A stretch of DNA of 64,000 nt, taken from NCBI GenBank assembly GCA_963556495.2, contig OY747713.1, forward strand, positions 52,703,328 to 52,767,327, given 5' to 3'. A program made the position numbers and the translations under genes. How positions within the stretch are numbered: the stretch's first letter is position 1; the number at the start of each line of letters is the position of its first letter. The notes beneath the pieces were generated by a model. The model was not told where the DNA came from. It ran no database searches and worked only from the letters and a program-made list of their open reading frames with translations. Shown piece after piece: positions 1 through 11,412 of the stretch. This DNA is from Valencia hispanica. Its lineage: Eukaryota > Chordata > Actinopteri > Cyprinodontiformes > Valenciidae.

Positions 1-278
1 ATGAATGACTTGCCGATCCACGTCAGTACAAAGAGTCCCTATGATTGGTCGATGCCCCGCGTTTGCTGCCCCAAAGTTCCATTTTCCCAACTTCAGGCAG
101 CAGCTGCTCCGACAGTCCGTCAACCTGTCCGAGCAGCAGCTGTGTGGACGAGCTGATGCCGGCTGCGCCGACGCTCGCAACTTACTGTGGGGCAACTTGA
201 TGCCCACTTGACGCATAGGTACCATAGACTTGCATGTAATCTAGCTGTCTGGACGTGCTGACCGGTGTGAACGCACCG
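1..278 (-). mobile_element. PIF/Harbinger non-autonomous element, cut by window start
   Basis: The reverse complement matches the left part of the element at 55366-56099, including its terminal inverted repeat. The terminus reads GCTGACCGGTGTGAACGCACC followed by TTA, the same 3-bp target type as the second copy. About 20 bp present near 55640 in the other copy are missing here. Only non-coding sequence is visible. The remainder, including the other terminus, lies outside the window. Confidence 0.7.
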
Positions 279-295
279 TTACACCCCTGCAAGGG

Positions 296-632
296 CTCTC
301 AGATCTGTGGATCCAAATCTGCTGAAAGTTCCTCACTCTCGTTTCTAGAGGTGACCATTCCTTCCAGGCTGTTGAACCTAGGTTTTGGAATGATCTTCCC
401 TCCTCTTTGTGCTCAATTGATTCTGCTGACACCTTCAAGAGTGAACTCAAGACACTTATTTGTTCAGGCTTTGAATTAGCTAGTTCTGGGCTTACATGAA
501 TTTATGTTGTCTTATTTCTGATTCATATTCTGTTTTTATTTTTATTCATATATTACTGTGTTGTGAAGCATTTTGTCTCTTTTGTCTGTGAAAGGTGCTT
601 TACATATAAAGATTACTTACTTACTTACCGAC
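296..632 (+). mobile_element. LINE 3' end (Jockey/L2-type) with (TTAC)n tail
   Basis: A conceptual frame around 350-475 reads like the C-terminus of a fish Jockey-superfamily LINE ORF2 (short motifs FWNDLPSSL and DTFKSELKT). A one-base shift is needed to reach the end of the frame. It is followed by a T-rich 3' UTR, the typical ending GTGCTTTACATATAAAG, and a short (TTAC)n tail at about 612-628. The family is not resolved. The tail differs from LINE A, C and D. Confidence 0.55.
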
Positions 633-639
633 TGACATT

Positions 640-1479
640 CAGGTGATTTACTTATGAGTTGCATCTTTAGGATTTAAGGGTTCTGCAACAAGAAACCTTC
701 TTAGTTATCCTGAGTAAAAAGGGGGAAAAATAAATATTATTTAGTTATACAGTAGATGATGGGACACTTCATTCTTTTATAACATGTTTTACAGCACCAT
801 GGCACTGTTAAAACAAGTCCAACTTGCCCAAGTTAAAATAAAACATATATCATTTCATTTACAGTTTTTTGCCCGACATGATACTACTCACTTACTGGTT
901 GCACAGTGCAAACAGTTTCTTAGGTAGGAAGTAGGCTACATGACATTTTTTCACACATCCACACTAATGTCAATAATTTTGCAGCTCTTAGGTTGACTGG
1001 ACATTTACACAGTCATTTTTACTTAGATGAAAGTACTGCTCAATTACATTTTGATTTATGGAATGTTACCATGCATGTGGTCTGACTGATGCTAGCCTTA
1101 AGCCTATTAGCGAGGTCAACTAGTTACACACATGCAGTTACACACAGCGCACGCTGTCACACACAGCTAAAGTAACTTTTTACACTCACTGCTGTCCTGC
1201 TTTCTTTTCTCCTCTTCCTCCTTTTTTTTCTTTCATTTTTCGCTTCCTGACGGATAACTTCTCTTCATGTCTTCGGAGTAGATGCGCATCTGTTTTGTTT
1301 TCCTAAATGAGCAGCTTGCGGCCTGGCTGCACGAGCCATCCCCTCACTCACTGAGAGAAGGCAGGTGGGGGAGGAGCGAGTTTAGTCTGGCTCAGCTGAG
1401 GGGCCCTGTCAGGAAATTTGCGATGGCCAATTGTTACTGCAACTTGTCATTTCTCTGGGCTTGTTTTTGTCAAATTTGT
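640..1479. other. No recognised feature
   Basis: AT-rich sequence with a CA-rich patch at about 1125-1165 and a pyrimidine-rich run at 1194-1240. The open frame from 1282 has no recognisable domain, and I see no coding evidence for it. Confidence 0.5.
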
Positions 1480-1557
1480 TGTTCCTCAGGCCGGGGCCCT
1501 GGTGGCTCGGGGCCCCAGGCAGCTGCCTGCCTTGCCTAATGGCAAGCTATGCCTCTG
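1480..1557. mobile_element. Possible hAT terminal fragment
   Basis: GC-rich sequence with repeated GGGGCCC blocks ending in GGCAAGCTATGCCTCTG. The reverse complement begins CAGAGGCATAGC, which resembles the CAGTGGCGTAGC-type termini of fish hAT elements. No partner end or target duplication was found. Confidence 0.3.
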
Positions 1558-1995
1558 CCTGTATTGAGATGAGGCAGGAAATAACAGTGAGGAAATAACA
1601 GTCCTCCCACATAACCCGGTTTTGTCTGACCATTTTTTGTTCACTTTTGAATTTACTTTAACAGACCATCCTAAACCTGAAAGAAAATGTAACTATAGTA
1701 GTGCTTTATTAGACAAGGCTGAAACAAGTGTTAAAAAATCTGTTCCATTCTTACTTTCCTCAGTGTCTCAGAATAACACTGAGGAAATAGCCCATTGCCA
1801 ATATGCTGTTGTTGTCAGCAGCGGTACAGGCAGTTTCTCTTTAGGTGGCTGTTGCGGTTGCGTAGCGAAGCGAGGGGCGGGTCACGGTGTGTGTGTGTGA
1901 GGAGTGATAGACAGATGTCAGACACTGCATCACACGCTGCTCTGGCTCTGATTGGGTGTTTTCTACCGGGCGTGGTGGATTCTTGCAAATAGGAA

Positions 1996-2332
1996 ATAAC
2001 AGAATTATATAGGTTCAGTAATGCTGAGCCTATCAATATCAAATCAGACAACATTTCCTCAGTCGGTAGAGCATTTGACTCACAGGCGTAGAAGATTTGA
2101 TATCGAAAGCATAATCAATGTATGTCAGGACGTTCTTAGACGTAAAAGAGAGTTGCCATGCCACTCCAGGTTGTAAGAGTCTGAATCAGCAGGTTTGTCC
2201 TGACCAAAATTCATACAGTGTCATATAATCAGATTGGTTACCATATCAAAAAGAAAAGACACACAGTAACTATCAGTATGTGAACTACACAGAACAGATC
2301 ATTCTTAAATATTACATTTCTCCACAATAATA
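1996..2332 (-). repeat. Dispersed LTR-like repeat, copy 1
   Basis: Matches 25739-26040 in inverted orientation over roughly 300 bp with many substitutions. Shared blocks include CAGAATTATATAGGTTCAG, TGTAAAAGAGAGTTGC-like sequence and CACACAGTAACTATCAGTAT. In the second copy this block sits in a unit that starts TGTTATGG and carries a polyadenylation-type ATTAAA, so it is probably part of an LTR. The 3' part of that unit is absent here. The preceding stretch 1558-1995 holds only a repeated GGAAATAACAG motif. Confidence 0.55.
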
Positions 2333-2381
2333 TTCAATTAGTAAAATCATTGGACAGCATGGGAGACATTTCCATAAATCG

Positions 2382-2707
2382 TATCTCTGTAGTTATGCTC
2401 CTATAGGCTTAGACTGTTGGAGGACAGACTCACCACTTTTCTTCACTTTGCTAGTTTTCTCTAATACTACTCTCCAGTTGTATTATTTGCTGTTATTTCA
2501 ACTGTTAACTTTCTTTTTCTCTCCATAAAAGTTACACCTGGTCTGGTATCCTGCTTAGCTACAAAGCCCTGCTGAATGTTGGAATGTTTGTATAAATGTA
2601 TTGAAATGACTTCTTGTTAAGAGCCTTGAGATGACATCTGTTGTGAATTGGCGCTATATAAATAAACTGAATTGAATTGAATTGAATGGAATGGAATGGA
2701 ATGGAAT
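2382..2707 (+). mobile_element. LINE A (L2-like) 3' UTR, internally deleted
   Basis: Begins with the LINE A 3' UTR block TATCTCTGTAGTTATGCT and runs to the conserved end GCGCTATATAAATAAACTG, then a (TTGAA/TGGAA)n tail. Compared with the copy at 35754-37097, about 350 bp from the middle of the UTR are missing at about 2577. Non-coding. Confidence 0.8.
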
Positions 2708-3154
2708 GGGGGGCATGGACTGGGATGATCCTCCCAGTAACTGAACATCCACTGTGTCCTGTTATCAACTTTTTACTTTCTGTAACATAGAAAGTTCTCT
2801 TATATCAGATCTTCTGTTCCTTCTGTGTTTCTGCTCTGTCTTCTTAAACCCCCAGACGGTCGTGGCAGATGGCCGCTCCTACTGAGCCTGGTTCTGTTGG
2901 AGGTTTCTTCCTGTTAAAGGGAACTTTTCCTCTCCACTGTTGCTACATGTTGCTCAGTGTGAGGGGTGAGTCTGTATCAACTGGGCGCAACTGCCAGTCA
3001 ATGACTCAATCCAATCTGCTGGGATTCCTTACATAGAAAACTAGCTAAACCTTTAAACTGATTGGAATGTTTATATTGAAATGACTTTCTTGTAAAGTGC
3101 CTTGAGATGATATCTGTTGTGAATCGGCGCTGTATAAATAAACTGAATTGATTT
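2708..3154 (+). mobile_element. LINE A 3' UTR, second fragment
   Basis: Starts inside the family 3' UTR at GGGGGGCATGGACTGGG and continues to a second family end (CGGCGCTGTATAAATAAAC). It supplies much of the UTR middle that the upstream fragment lacks. The two may be one rearranged copy or two insertions in the same orientation. Confidence 0.8.
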
Positions 3155-3164
3155 GTTCAGATTC

Positions 3165-4249
3165 TGCTATTCTGTTGTCAGAACCTTTACCATCTCACTT
3201 TTCTGCACAAATTGGAAGCACAGACAATTACCTGAAATCTGATGGTAAACTTATTTTAAATTAATCCCAAGTTTCTGACCTCTTAGAAGCCATGTTGTTG
3301 CCTAAACAGATTCCTGTTTCAACTGCGCAGCTCACACAGGAGAAACTGACCCCGTTGCCAAGAGCAACCCTACAGCTGATGCTGCTTCAAAGCCTGCTGC
3401 CTCACTTCCTCTCCCTCAACAGATGACTGCAGTACAGGAAACCACAAGCCCTAACTGTGCTTCATTGGGAGGCATGCAAAGCTTTGCTGTCCCATCTGAA
3501 ATTCAGTTGTGGAAGAAATCTGCCTGTGATTTTTCTGACCATTGGCACAGTCCTGACGGTAGGCCCTGTTTGCCCAAAACATTTCTTTCAGTGGCATGCT
3601 AAGTACAGCCATGGACTTGACCTTGTCAGTAAGGGGGAATGGTTCAGATGATCACAGCTATGTGGTTCATTAAAGATTCACCACAGCAGCTGAGAACTAT
3701 TGCAAAAGAATGTTTGATTTGTGCTTCTAGTAATGCAGCCAGAGCTGTGCCAACTACTCCTGCAGCACATCCAGACCAAACATTTGACCATCTAATGATG
3801 GATTTCATTGAATTAACACCTTTTGAAGGTAAAAAAGATTGTCTAGTGATCGTAGACATGTTCTTCAAATGGGATGAAGCCTTCCCTGCAAAACATGCAG
3901 ACAGCAGTGCTGTGGCCAAAGCCTTAATGACATAAATCATTCCCAGATGGGGAATTCCCAGGAAAATTTCAAGTGATAATGATTCTCATTTCATCAGTAA
4001 AGTCTTACTGGACATCAGTGACATGCTGGATTTTAACCTAAAGACAGATTGTGCCTACCATCCGCAATCTGGAGTTGCAGTGGAACAACAAAATGCTTTC
4101 ATAAAAAATAAATTGGCAAAATATGAAGAAACAGGGCTTCCGTGGACAAAGGTGTTATCTGTTGTTTTGTTCTATATGAGAACGCACACACACACAGGAA
4201 CTAACCTCAATCGTTTTTAGATTCTCTCCATGTCCTGTATCCCAGGGAG
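3165..4249 (+). pseudogene. Endogenous retrovirus pol remnant (RNase H end and integrase)
   Basis: Old retroviral pol gene, broken. About 3170-3420 resembles the end of an RNase H domain. The integrase follows: an HHCC-type zinc-binding region near 3590-3760 (CLICASS supplies one Cys pair), then a core domain in which acidic residues of the DDE triad can be seen in MMDFIE, SSDND and AVEQQN. Defects are a frame change between about 3560 and 3640 and an in-frame TAA at 3934-3936. No LTRs are visible nearby. The frame runs into the hAT element at 4250 and probably resumes after 7968. Confidence 0.75.
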
Positions 4250-7200
4250 CAGTGGCGGCTGGTGAAATTTTTTCCTGGTGGGGCTGATGTGACAATATAT
4301 TTCTTTGCCTAGTCCAGTATAAGAATTCAAAACAACAGTCAGACGATGATTACAATTAACAATAATTATTTAATCTCCTCCTCAAAATCACCAGTTTCAC
4401 AGATAAAGTAAATAAACAAATTTCCATTGTATAATACGCCATGTGAAGCTGGGAAACATGGAAACCCTGTAGGATTGCTGCCCTCGAGGACCGGAGCTGG
4501 ACACCCCTGGTTTAAGCACTACGTTACAACAACATACTTCCCAGGTTTATATGGACATAATGTCAGATGTATGTGAGTCAAGTTAACTTGATGCTGAGAG
4601 GGACATATGAAGAATGCAAAAAATAAAGATCTCAAGATAAAAAGTTTCAAGATAAAAAAAAAGAATTAAAGAAAATGTTTTCACTCTGACAGCAAAACAA
4701 AACAACAATATTTGAGATTAAAAAGAGGTTTTGCTTGGAAGTATTTTTTTTTATTTGAAATAATTTTTTTATATATTCATTTACAAAATACTTTCTATAT
4801 TAGCTTTTTTGGTCTCAATTATCACAATATTTTGCTATCAGTGTGACTGTTTTTCCCTCTCAAATATATAATTTTTCCTTTCAAAATTGTTTTCCCTCTC
4901 AGATCGCTTTTTTTCTTACATTTATTAAAACAACATATCTAGCTCCATAGATATACAGTTTTATTTGTATAGGAACTTTGCTCGTCTATCTTTCTGAGTG
5001 GCAAATTTTTCAATGACTCTGGTGTTGAATTCAGGGATGTCCCGTGTTAGTTTTTTCTCTATGGAAAGCATAGCCAGAGCATTGAGGCGATCTTGTGCCA
5101 TTGTGTTCCTGAGGAAAGTTTTCAGTCTTTTTAAAGTTGAAAAGCACCTCTCTGATTCAGATGTCATCGGTGTGGTGATGAGGATGTTGAGAAGACTTAC
5201 AGTTTCAGTACATGTGTCCTGAAGGTTATTCTCCATCAGAACCTGAAAGAGAGCCAGTGCACCACTGTAACTCTGGAACTTCTCGTTGCTGTAGATCAGG
5301 GACGGTTCTGTTTTAAGTCTGGCCTTGTCCAGTGAGGGATAGGCTTCCACTGTGGCATCCAGCGCTGAATCTGGGAACGTCTTGTGGTGTTTTGGGAACA
5401 AGTCTCCTTGCAGCAGAGTGGCACTGACCAGGTGTTTGGTGAAGGAAAACCGCTCCTTGGCATGGCACATAATGGTGTCACATACCTATGACATTATATA
5501 TAAATAAAAAATAGGTAAGAAGTAGGTTTTGACATTTTATTTAAAACAAAAGGCTATAATTCTCCTTTCCTGAATACCTATAATTGTGTAATGAGCCAAT
5601 ATGGCTTACACTATATATTCATATTCATGACAATGTATATTTCAGTCAGTAGCACTATTGCGGCCAATGTGGTGATAAGCTGTTGTGCCTTCTATCCATT
5701 TGTCAGCGGGTGCAAGTATTTACCTCCAATGCCAAATGGTGTTGCCTGTCTTCTCCCAATGTCCTCCGTTTCTTCGTGGGTGGCTCCTGTTCAGGTCCCC
5801 GGTACTGCTGAACCTCAACTAGAGAAGGGACAGCTTCCCTGATGATACAGAAACAATTTATAAGTTCTAAAAGTCGCACTGATTTTCAATGAAGTGAGAA
5901 ATTTACAAATATACCAAATATACATCCATATCCATGCACATAATTAAAAAACAGCCTTAGTTTAAATAGACTTCCACTGTAGTGGAAAGGGTTATTAACA
6001 TTTGGTAACACTGTGCATACATGCATAGCTTACCTGATAGCCTGCATGTTGTCAATGAATCTCTGGATGATTCCTGAGATGCAGACAGAATCGATGTTCC
6101 TTTTCTGCAGCTGGTTATACAGCATGTCCACATGTGGCATTATTTTGTGGAAGAGGGCCAGGAAAAAACAGAAGAAGCATCATCTTCCAGCATTCTCACA
6201 TAGCCGCCAGCCTCTCTCTTCGTGGGGCCGTCAAATTCAGCTCTGTCCCGGATGGTCTCAAAACACTTCAACAGATCCGCCTTATGTTCATACACTGTGT
6301 TAACAGCGCAAATGTTGAAGTTCCAGCGCGTTGCCGATGCACTTGGAAGTCGATGCGCCATCACCTCATCAAGCACTGCTGTTCTCTTGCTTGACTTGGA
6401 AAAAAACGAAGAAAATCCCCCTATATCAGAAAAAAAGTGACTGGGATGTGGGATGTTGTACTACATGGTTTAACTGCTGGGCATAACAGTGAACATAGTA
6501 AGCATTTCCATAGGTGTCCTGGACCTTACGCTGAACTCCTCCAGTGGCTCCCCTCATCACTGATGCCCCATCATAGGCCTGAGCGATCAGCTTCTTTTCT
6601 TGTCCCTCGGGAAGGATGGTGCGCAGCCTTTCCAATAAGGCACCAGCAATTGCATCCGCATTGGCAACAGAGATCTTAATAAACTCAAAAAACCGCTCCT
6701 GGACATTATGGGTGCTGTCACTGTATCTTAGAACCAGGACTAACTGACAGTGTGTCAGTAGTTTCATCAGCTTGGATGGCTAAAAAGTCAGCTGTTTTTA
6801 CTTCAACCAAGATTTTTTCTCTCAGAACTGCCAGCATACAGTCCAGTAACTCATTTTGTACCATCTTTGATGTGCCTCTAAAAACAGTTGCATTTTCAAG
6901 GTGATCGTTTGAGTCCCGGTCAATGGAGGCCATCAAGTCGACTAAACCTCTGAAAATTCCGGGGTTTTCACAACTGTCCCTTTCATCATGTCCCCGCAAT
7001 GCAAGTTCAAAAGCACCACAAAACTTAATACAGTCAATGAGTTTAGATAAAATATGACGATTCTTATTAACCTCTTCATTGTGCCTTCATCCAGCTGCGC
7101 TGCTATGCTAATTTTTCCTAGCACGGCTAGCTTAATGCAATTTTCCATATGAACTTTTGAACGTTCATGCTTTTTTATGCGTTCGGAGAGGTGCTTCAAG

Positions 7201-7960
7201 TCGGTTTGTCCTGACTGTGTCCACGTTGAATCACATTTTTCGCTTTCAAAAAGAATGCAGGGGAAGCAAAAAAGTGCATTGGCTATTCCACAGCCTGTCA
7301 GCCACGATTTGCGCTCGAACCAACTCCTGCCAAAACTCTGGTTGTAGACCTTATTTTTCTCTTTTGACTGCTGGTTAATGATGAGGTCAGGCTTGTCGGG
7401 TCCCAACTCCTTAACCAGGATATCCTCCTCCATTGGTCTCCTTGTAAATGGGTATATAAATAAGGATCTCACTGAATTTGGTGGAAACTGCTCTTCGCCA
7501 TAGACTGTATCCGTATCACTCGTTAAGTTTGCCATCATTACTCTGACTGACCGCGAAAGCCTCAAAAGAAAAAAAAACCTTAAATCTCGCGTTTTTTTCT
7601 GCTGCTTGGGGCAGAACTTTCAGCGCCCCAAGACCATAAAATTCTGAGTGACTGATTGGCCGCATATTTATTAATGTACCCTAGCAACAGTACATGACTG
7701 GCTATTTGGCTGCACTGCAGGGGCTCTTTTTCTCAGCGCCCCATGACAGAAACGATGCAAGTCTGTCTGTGGAAATTTGCTGGTGAATGAAAGTCACTAG
7801 GTGGGAAATGTGGTATATGTTATTCATATTGCATGTAGGCACATACTGGTGGGAAAAATTGAATAAAAAAACTTAATTTGTCAAAATATATTTTACTTTT
7901 TTACCCCCTCTTATCAGGGAGGGCGGTGCCCCAGCGCCCCCTATGGGCCGGCCGCTACTG
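4250..7960 (-). mobile_element. Complete hAT transposon with 8-bp target duplication
   Basis: Left end CAGTGGCGGCTGG and right end CCGGCCGCTACTG form terminal inverted repeats of about 13 bp with two mismatches. The 8-bp target duplication CCAGGGAG flanks it at 4242-4249 and 7961-7968, as expected for hAT. It carries a multi-exon transposase gene on the minus strand. It inserted into the retroviral pol remnant. AT-rich sequence at 4310-4960 is the element's 3' non-coding part, and 7540-7950 is its 5' non-coding part. Confidence 0.93.
4961..7538 (-). pseudogene. hAT transposase (TTF zinc finger, DUF4371, hATC), three exons
   Basis: Cut-and-paste DNA transposase of the ZMYM1-like hAT group. 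Exon A is about 7538-6034, exon B 5838-5724, exon C 5485-4961. Donors GTAAGC and GTAAAT and acceptors CAG and TAG preserve frame exactly (AIR/EAV and LALE/VCD joins). Order: start near MMANLT, TTF-type zinc finger (W then CFPC), DUF4371 region with catalytic-type ADETTD and DGASVM motifs, then the C-terminal hATC dimerisation segment (SERCFSTLKR). Exon A has about three frameshifts: near 7085, near 6760, and a T7 run at about 6421-6428 where T6 would keep frame. It is therefore inactive despite intact splicing signals. Confidence 0.85.
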
Positions 7961-7968
7961 CCAGGGAG

Positions 7969-8626
7969 TCTAGGAGGGCCAGTTTCTACCAAGTCTGGAT
8001 CTTATCCTGTTTTGTTCCTCCCATTAGGCCAAGGCTGATGAAAATGGGGCACCTAACCGCAGAGAATTTTGCAGCAGGAAAGATGAATCAATTTTATTAA
8101 TCTCCTCTTAAGCAAAATAAAGAGTTCAGGGGTTTTCCAGTTGTTTAAAATGAGAGAGGAACAGATTGATAAAATCAACCAGAGCTTGATTGATATATTA
8201 ATTTTCATGTTTTCAGTAGAGTGCAATTCTCTAAAGACAGTCCACTCCAGCTCCAGGTCACATTTATTTTACCTCTGTCATGTCTCATTTTTTCCATCAC
8301 ATCTCCTCTGCCAGCATTGTCTACTAACTCCATCAGGGAAATCTCCATGCATTGTCACCTCCGTTTCATCATGCGATAACCATCATGCAAGTCTCATCTA
8401 AATCTCAGCAGAGCAGAGGGCTTAAACTCTATCATCTGCACCAACTATCCAGATTGTTTTAAATATGATTATTTTTTACTCCCACTTTAGTGAATGCTGA
8501 AGTTTTTTGTTTCACCCAGCAATTCTTTTAAAACATTTTTTATTGTTGTTGTGCAAATATATAATTAATACAAATATTGAACTTACTGAACTAAAGTCTG
8601 CATCAACGGGACGCAACCTCAAGTCA
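7969..8626. other. Probable continuation of retroviral pol, then unrecognised sequence
   Basis: By position, the first ~150 bp after the hAT target duplication continue the interrupted integrase region, but no conserved motif is clear. From about 8120 to 8626 I see nothing recognisable. Confidence 0.35.
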
Positions 8627-8737
8627 ATGACTCAATTCAAATTCAATTCAATTAAAAAATACGTTATTGATCCCAGAGGGAAATTAAGTGTTGGTATAGC
8701 TCATATAATTAATTCTTTAAGGAGTTGTTGTAGATGA

Positions 8738-9620
8738 TCAAACCTTGAAGGACCTAAGCTTCCTCAAGAAGTACAGTCTGCTCTGTCCCTTCTTGTAGAC
8801 TGTTTTACTGTTGCGCCTCCAGTCCAGTCTGTTGTCAAGGTGAACTCTGAGGTATTTATACTCCTCAACGACCTCCACTTCTTCTCCCATGATGGAAACA
8901 GTTTCTGACTTATCCCTGTTTCTTCTGAAATCTACAATCATCTCCTTTGTTTTGTTCACATTCAAGGTGAGATGATTGTTTCCACACCATGTTACAAAGT
9001 GGTCCACCAGCTCTCTGTATTCAGCTTCTTGTCCATCTCTGATACACCCCACAATTGCAGAGTCATCTGAGTATTTCTGCAGATGACAGGTCTCTGATTT
9101 GTACTGGAAGTCTGAGGTGTACAGAGTGAAAAGGTATGGTGAGAGTACGGTCCCCTGTGGTGCTCCTGTGCTGCTGACCACCTGGTTTGACACGCAATTC
9201 TTCAGTCTCACAAATTGTGGTCTGTTGATCAGGTAGTCATTGATCCAGGCGATTGTTGAGTCTCTCCAGGACCTTCATGATGTGGGATGTCAGGGCAACA
9301 GGTCTATAGTCATTGATGACTGATGGGTGAGTTCTTTTGGGTACTGGAACAATGCAGGATGTCTTCCACAACACTGGAACCTTTTCCTGAGTTAGGCTAA
9401 GGTTGAAGAGGTGCTGCAGAATCCCACAGAGCTGCTCAGCACAAGCCTTCAGGACTCTGGGGCTGACACCATCTGGACCTGCAGCCTTGTTCCGGTTCAC
9501 TTTCTCCAGCTGCTTCTTCACCTGAATTTTGGAGACAGACAAGTGGGAGGGGGAGGCAAACGGGGTAGCAGCATTTCCTGACTTGGTTGAAGTCAAACTT
9601 GTGGAATTAGAAGAGTCCAT
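8738..9620 (-). pseudogene. LINE C ORF2, reverse transcriptase pieces
   Basis: First piece (9620-9237) has KAAGPDGVSPRVLK, VPVLWK and YRPVALTSHIMKVLERL, the RT fingers region. It joins directly, out of frame, to sequence that in other copies encodes WINDYLINRPQFVRL, so the RT middle with the first catalytic aspartate is lost. Second piece (9211-8738) has STGAPQGTVLSP and the YSDDSAIV catalytic box, then a thumb-like region ending LRKLRSFKV. A further deletion removes the C-terminus. Not functional. Confidence 0.82.
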
Positions 9621-11029
9621 GGCTTAGGTAAGCTGTTTGGCTGGGGACAGGAGAGGGGGATGCTGAGCTAGTTCCTGAACTGAACCTGTTGAAGAATATG
9701 TTCAGTTCATTGGCTCTGTCCAGACTTCCATCTATCCAATCCTTCCTGTCCTTAAAACCTGTGATCTTTCTCATTCCTGACCAGACATCTCTGATATTGT
9801 TCCTCTGTAGTTTGTTCTCCAGCTTCTTCCTGTATCCCTCCTTGCTGTCTCTGATCTTGACCTTAAGTTGCTTCTGTAGACTCCTCAGTAATTCCCTGTC
9901 TCCCTCCCTGAAGGCTCTTTTTGTCTTGTTTAGCAGTTCCTTCAGGTCACTGGTGATCCAGGGTTTGTTATTAGGGAAGCATCTCACTGTTCTAGTGGGG
10001 ATGATGTTGTCCACACAGAAGTTTATATAGTCAGTCACACACTCAGTCATGGCATTGATGTCCTCTCCATGTGCTTGGCAAAGAGTCATCCAGTCTGTGG
10101 TTGCAAAACAACCCTGCAGGGCTTCTTCAGCTTCCTGTGACCATTTTCTCACAGTTCGTTTTGGCACAGGTTGCCTCTGAACAAGTGGTTTATATTCTGA
10201 ACAGAGAAAAACAAGATTGTGATCTGATTGTCCCAGAGGAGGTCTTGGTTTGGACATGTATGAATCCTTTACATTTGCAAAAAACAAATCCAAGGTCCTG
10301 TTTTCTCTTGTAGAGCAGCTGACAAACTGTTGAAATGTTGGAAGTGTAGTAGAGAGCAAGGCATGATTAAAATCCCCAGATATTGCCACAAATGCATTGG
10401 GGTGCTGTGTCTGTAGCTTAGCAACAACGGAACTGATGACATCACATGCATTGTCTGCAACAGCTGAAGGTGGAATGTAAACAACTGCCAAAATTACACT
10501 GGGGAACTCTCTTGGTAAATAATATGGACGAAAACTCACTGCCAAGAGTTCGACATCTGGGCTGCAGTGACGACACTTCACAGTAACGTCCTGGATGACA
10601 CCATCTGTTGTTGACAAGCACTGCTACTCCACCACCTTTCCTTTTTCTGCTCGTCTTCAGATCTCTGTCTGCTCGTACAGTCAGGAAGCCTGGCAGAGAG
10701 ACGTTGGAGTCGGGGATGTGATCCAGCAGCCACGTCTCCGTAAAACACATAACACTGCATTCACGGTACTCTGGCTGAGTCCTTGTAAGGGCTTGGAGTT
10801 CATCCATCTTGTTAGCCAGTGATCTTACGTTGCCCATTATGATCGATGGAAGAGATGGCTTGAACTTCCTCTTTCTCTGTCTCCTTTTCGCTCCTGCTCT
10901 GCATCCACATCTCCTCCTTATCAACTCATCAGGGATTTGTGGCTTCAGTTGAGGTATTATTTCAGCTTTTGCCATGTTAATCAGCTGCTCCCGGCTGTAA
11001 ACCACATTGTTGCCATGGTTACGCATCAT
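9607..11029 (-). pseudogene. LINE C ORF2, endonuclease part
   Basis: Apurinic/apyrimidinic-like endonuclease that nicks target DNA for LINE insertion. Visible motifs in order: MGNVRSLANKMDEL, FTETWL, GGGVAVLVNN, then after a frameshift near 10610 VYIPPS, ISGDFNH and QSDHNLVF. The last two are conserved metal and catalytic blocks. A linker follows with a basic segment (KPWITSDLKELL). The frame first opens at about 11029 with MMRNHGNNVVYS. The frameshift separates the N-terminal third from the rest. Confidence 0.8.
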
Positions 11030-11242
11030 AACAAATTGTCAAAAAGGAAAGATTTACAGCAAAAAATCCTTCCAGCTTCACAGCACCAAAGACCAGAAAG
11101 TATACAGGTCAAAAAATGCAATCTTCTTTAAGAAAAAAGAGGACCCAATGTACAAAAAACCAAAACTTAATATGTAGCCAACAGAGCCACTCCAACCTGC
11201 AGCCACCCAGAGCAGCGCAATTCTAGAATTCTGTGCAATGTT

Positions 11243-11412
11243 CAATGCAATCTGCTGGGATTCCTTAAATAGGAAACTAACTAAAACTTCAAAGTAATTG
11301 GAATGTTTGTATGATTGTATTGAAATAACTTTTATTGTAAAGTGCCTTAAGATGACCTCTGTTGTGAATCGGCGCTATATAAATAAACTTAATTGAAATT
11401 AATTGAAATTGA
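11243..11412 (+). mobile_element. LINE A 3' end fragment
   Basis: Last ~170 bp of the LINE A 3' UTR, from CAATCTGCTGGGATTCC to GGCGCTATATAAATAAAC and an AATTGAAATT tail. Severely 5'-truncated, as is usual for LINE insertions. Confidence 0.8.

Larger units (their letters stand above)
8627..11225 (-). mobile_element. LINE C (Rex1/Babar-like), internally deleted copy
   Basis: Antisense LINE. The 3' end at 8627-8700 has the family tail (GATCCCAGAGGGAAATTAAG on the plus strand next to AATTCAATT repeats). The body encodes an endonuclease and part of a reverse transcriptase. Compared with copies at 12722 and 22811, one deletion removes the middle of the RT at about 9243, and another removes most of the region downstream of the RT at about 8738. 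Sequence 11030-11225 is probably 5' UTR. The clade label rests on memory of tail and protein style. Confidence 0.8.

Noticed and set aside
3644..3940. Minus-strand frame of 98 codons
   Set aside because: Shadow of the retroviral integrase on the plus strand.
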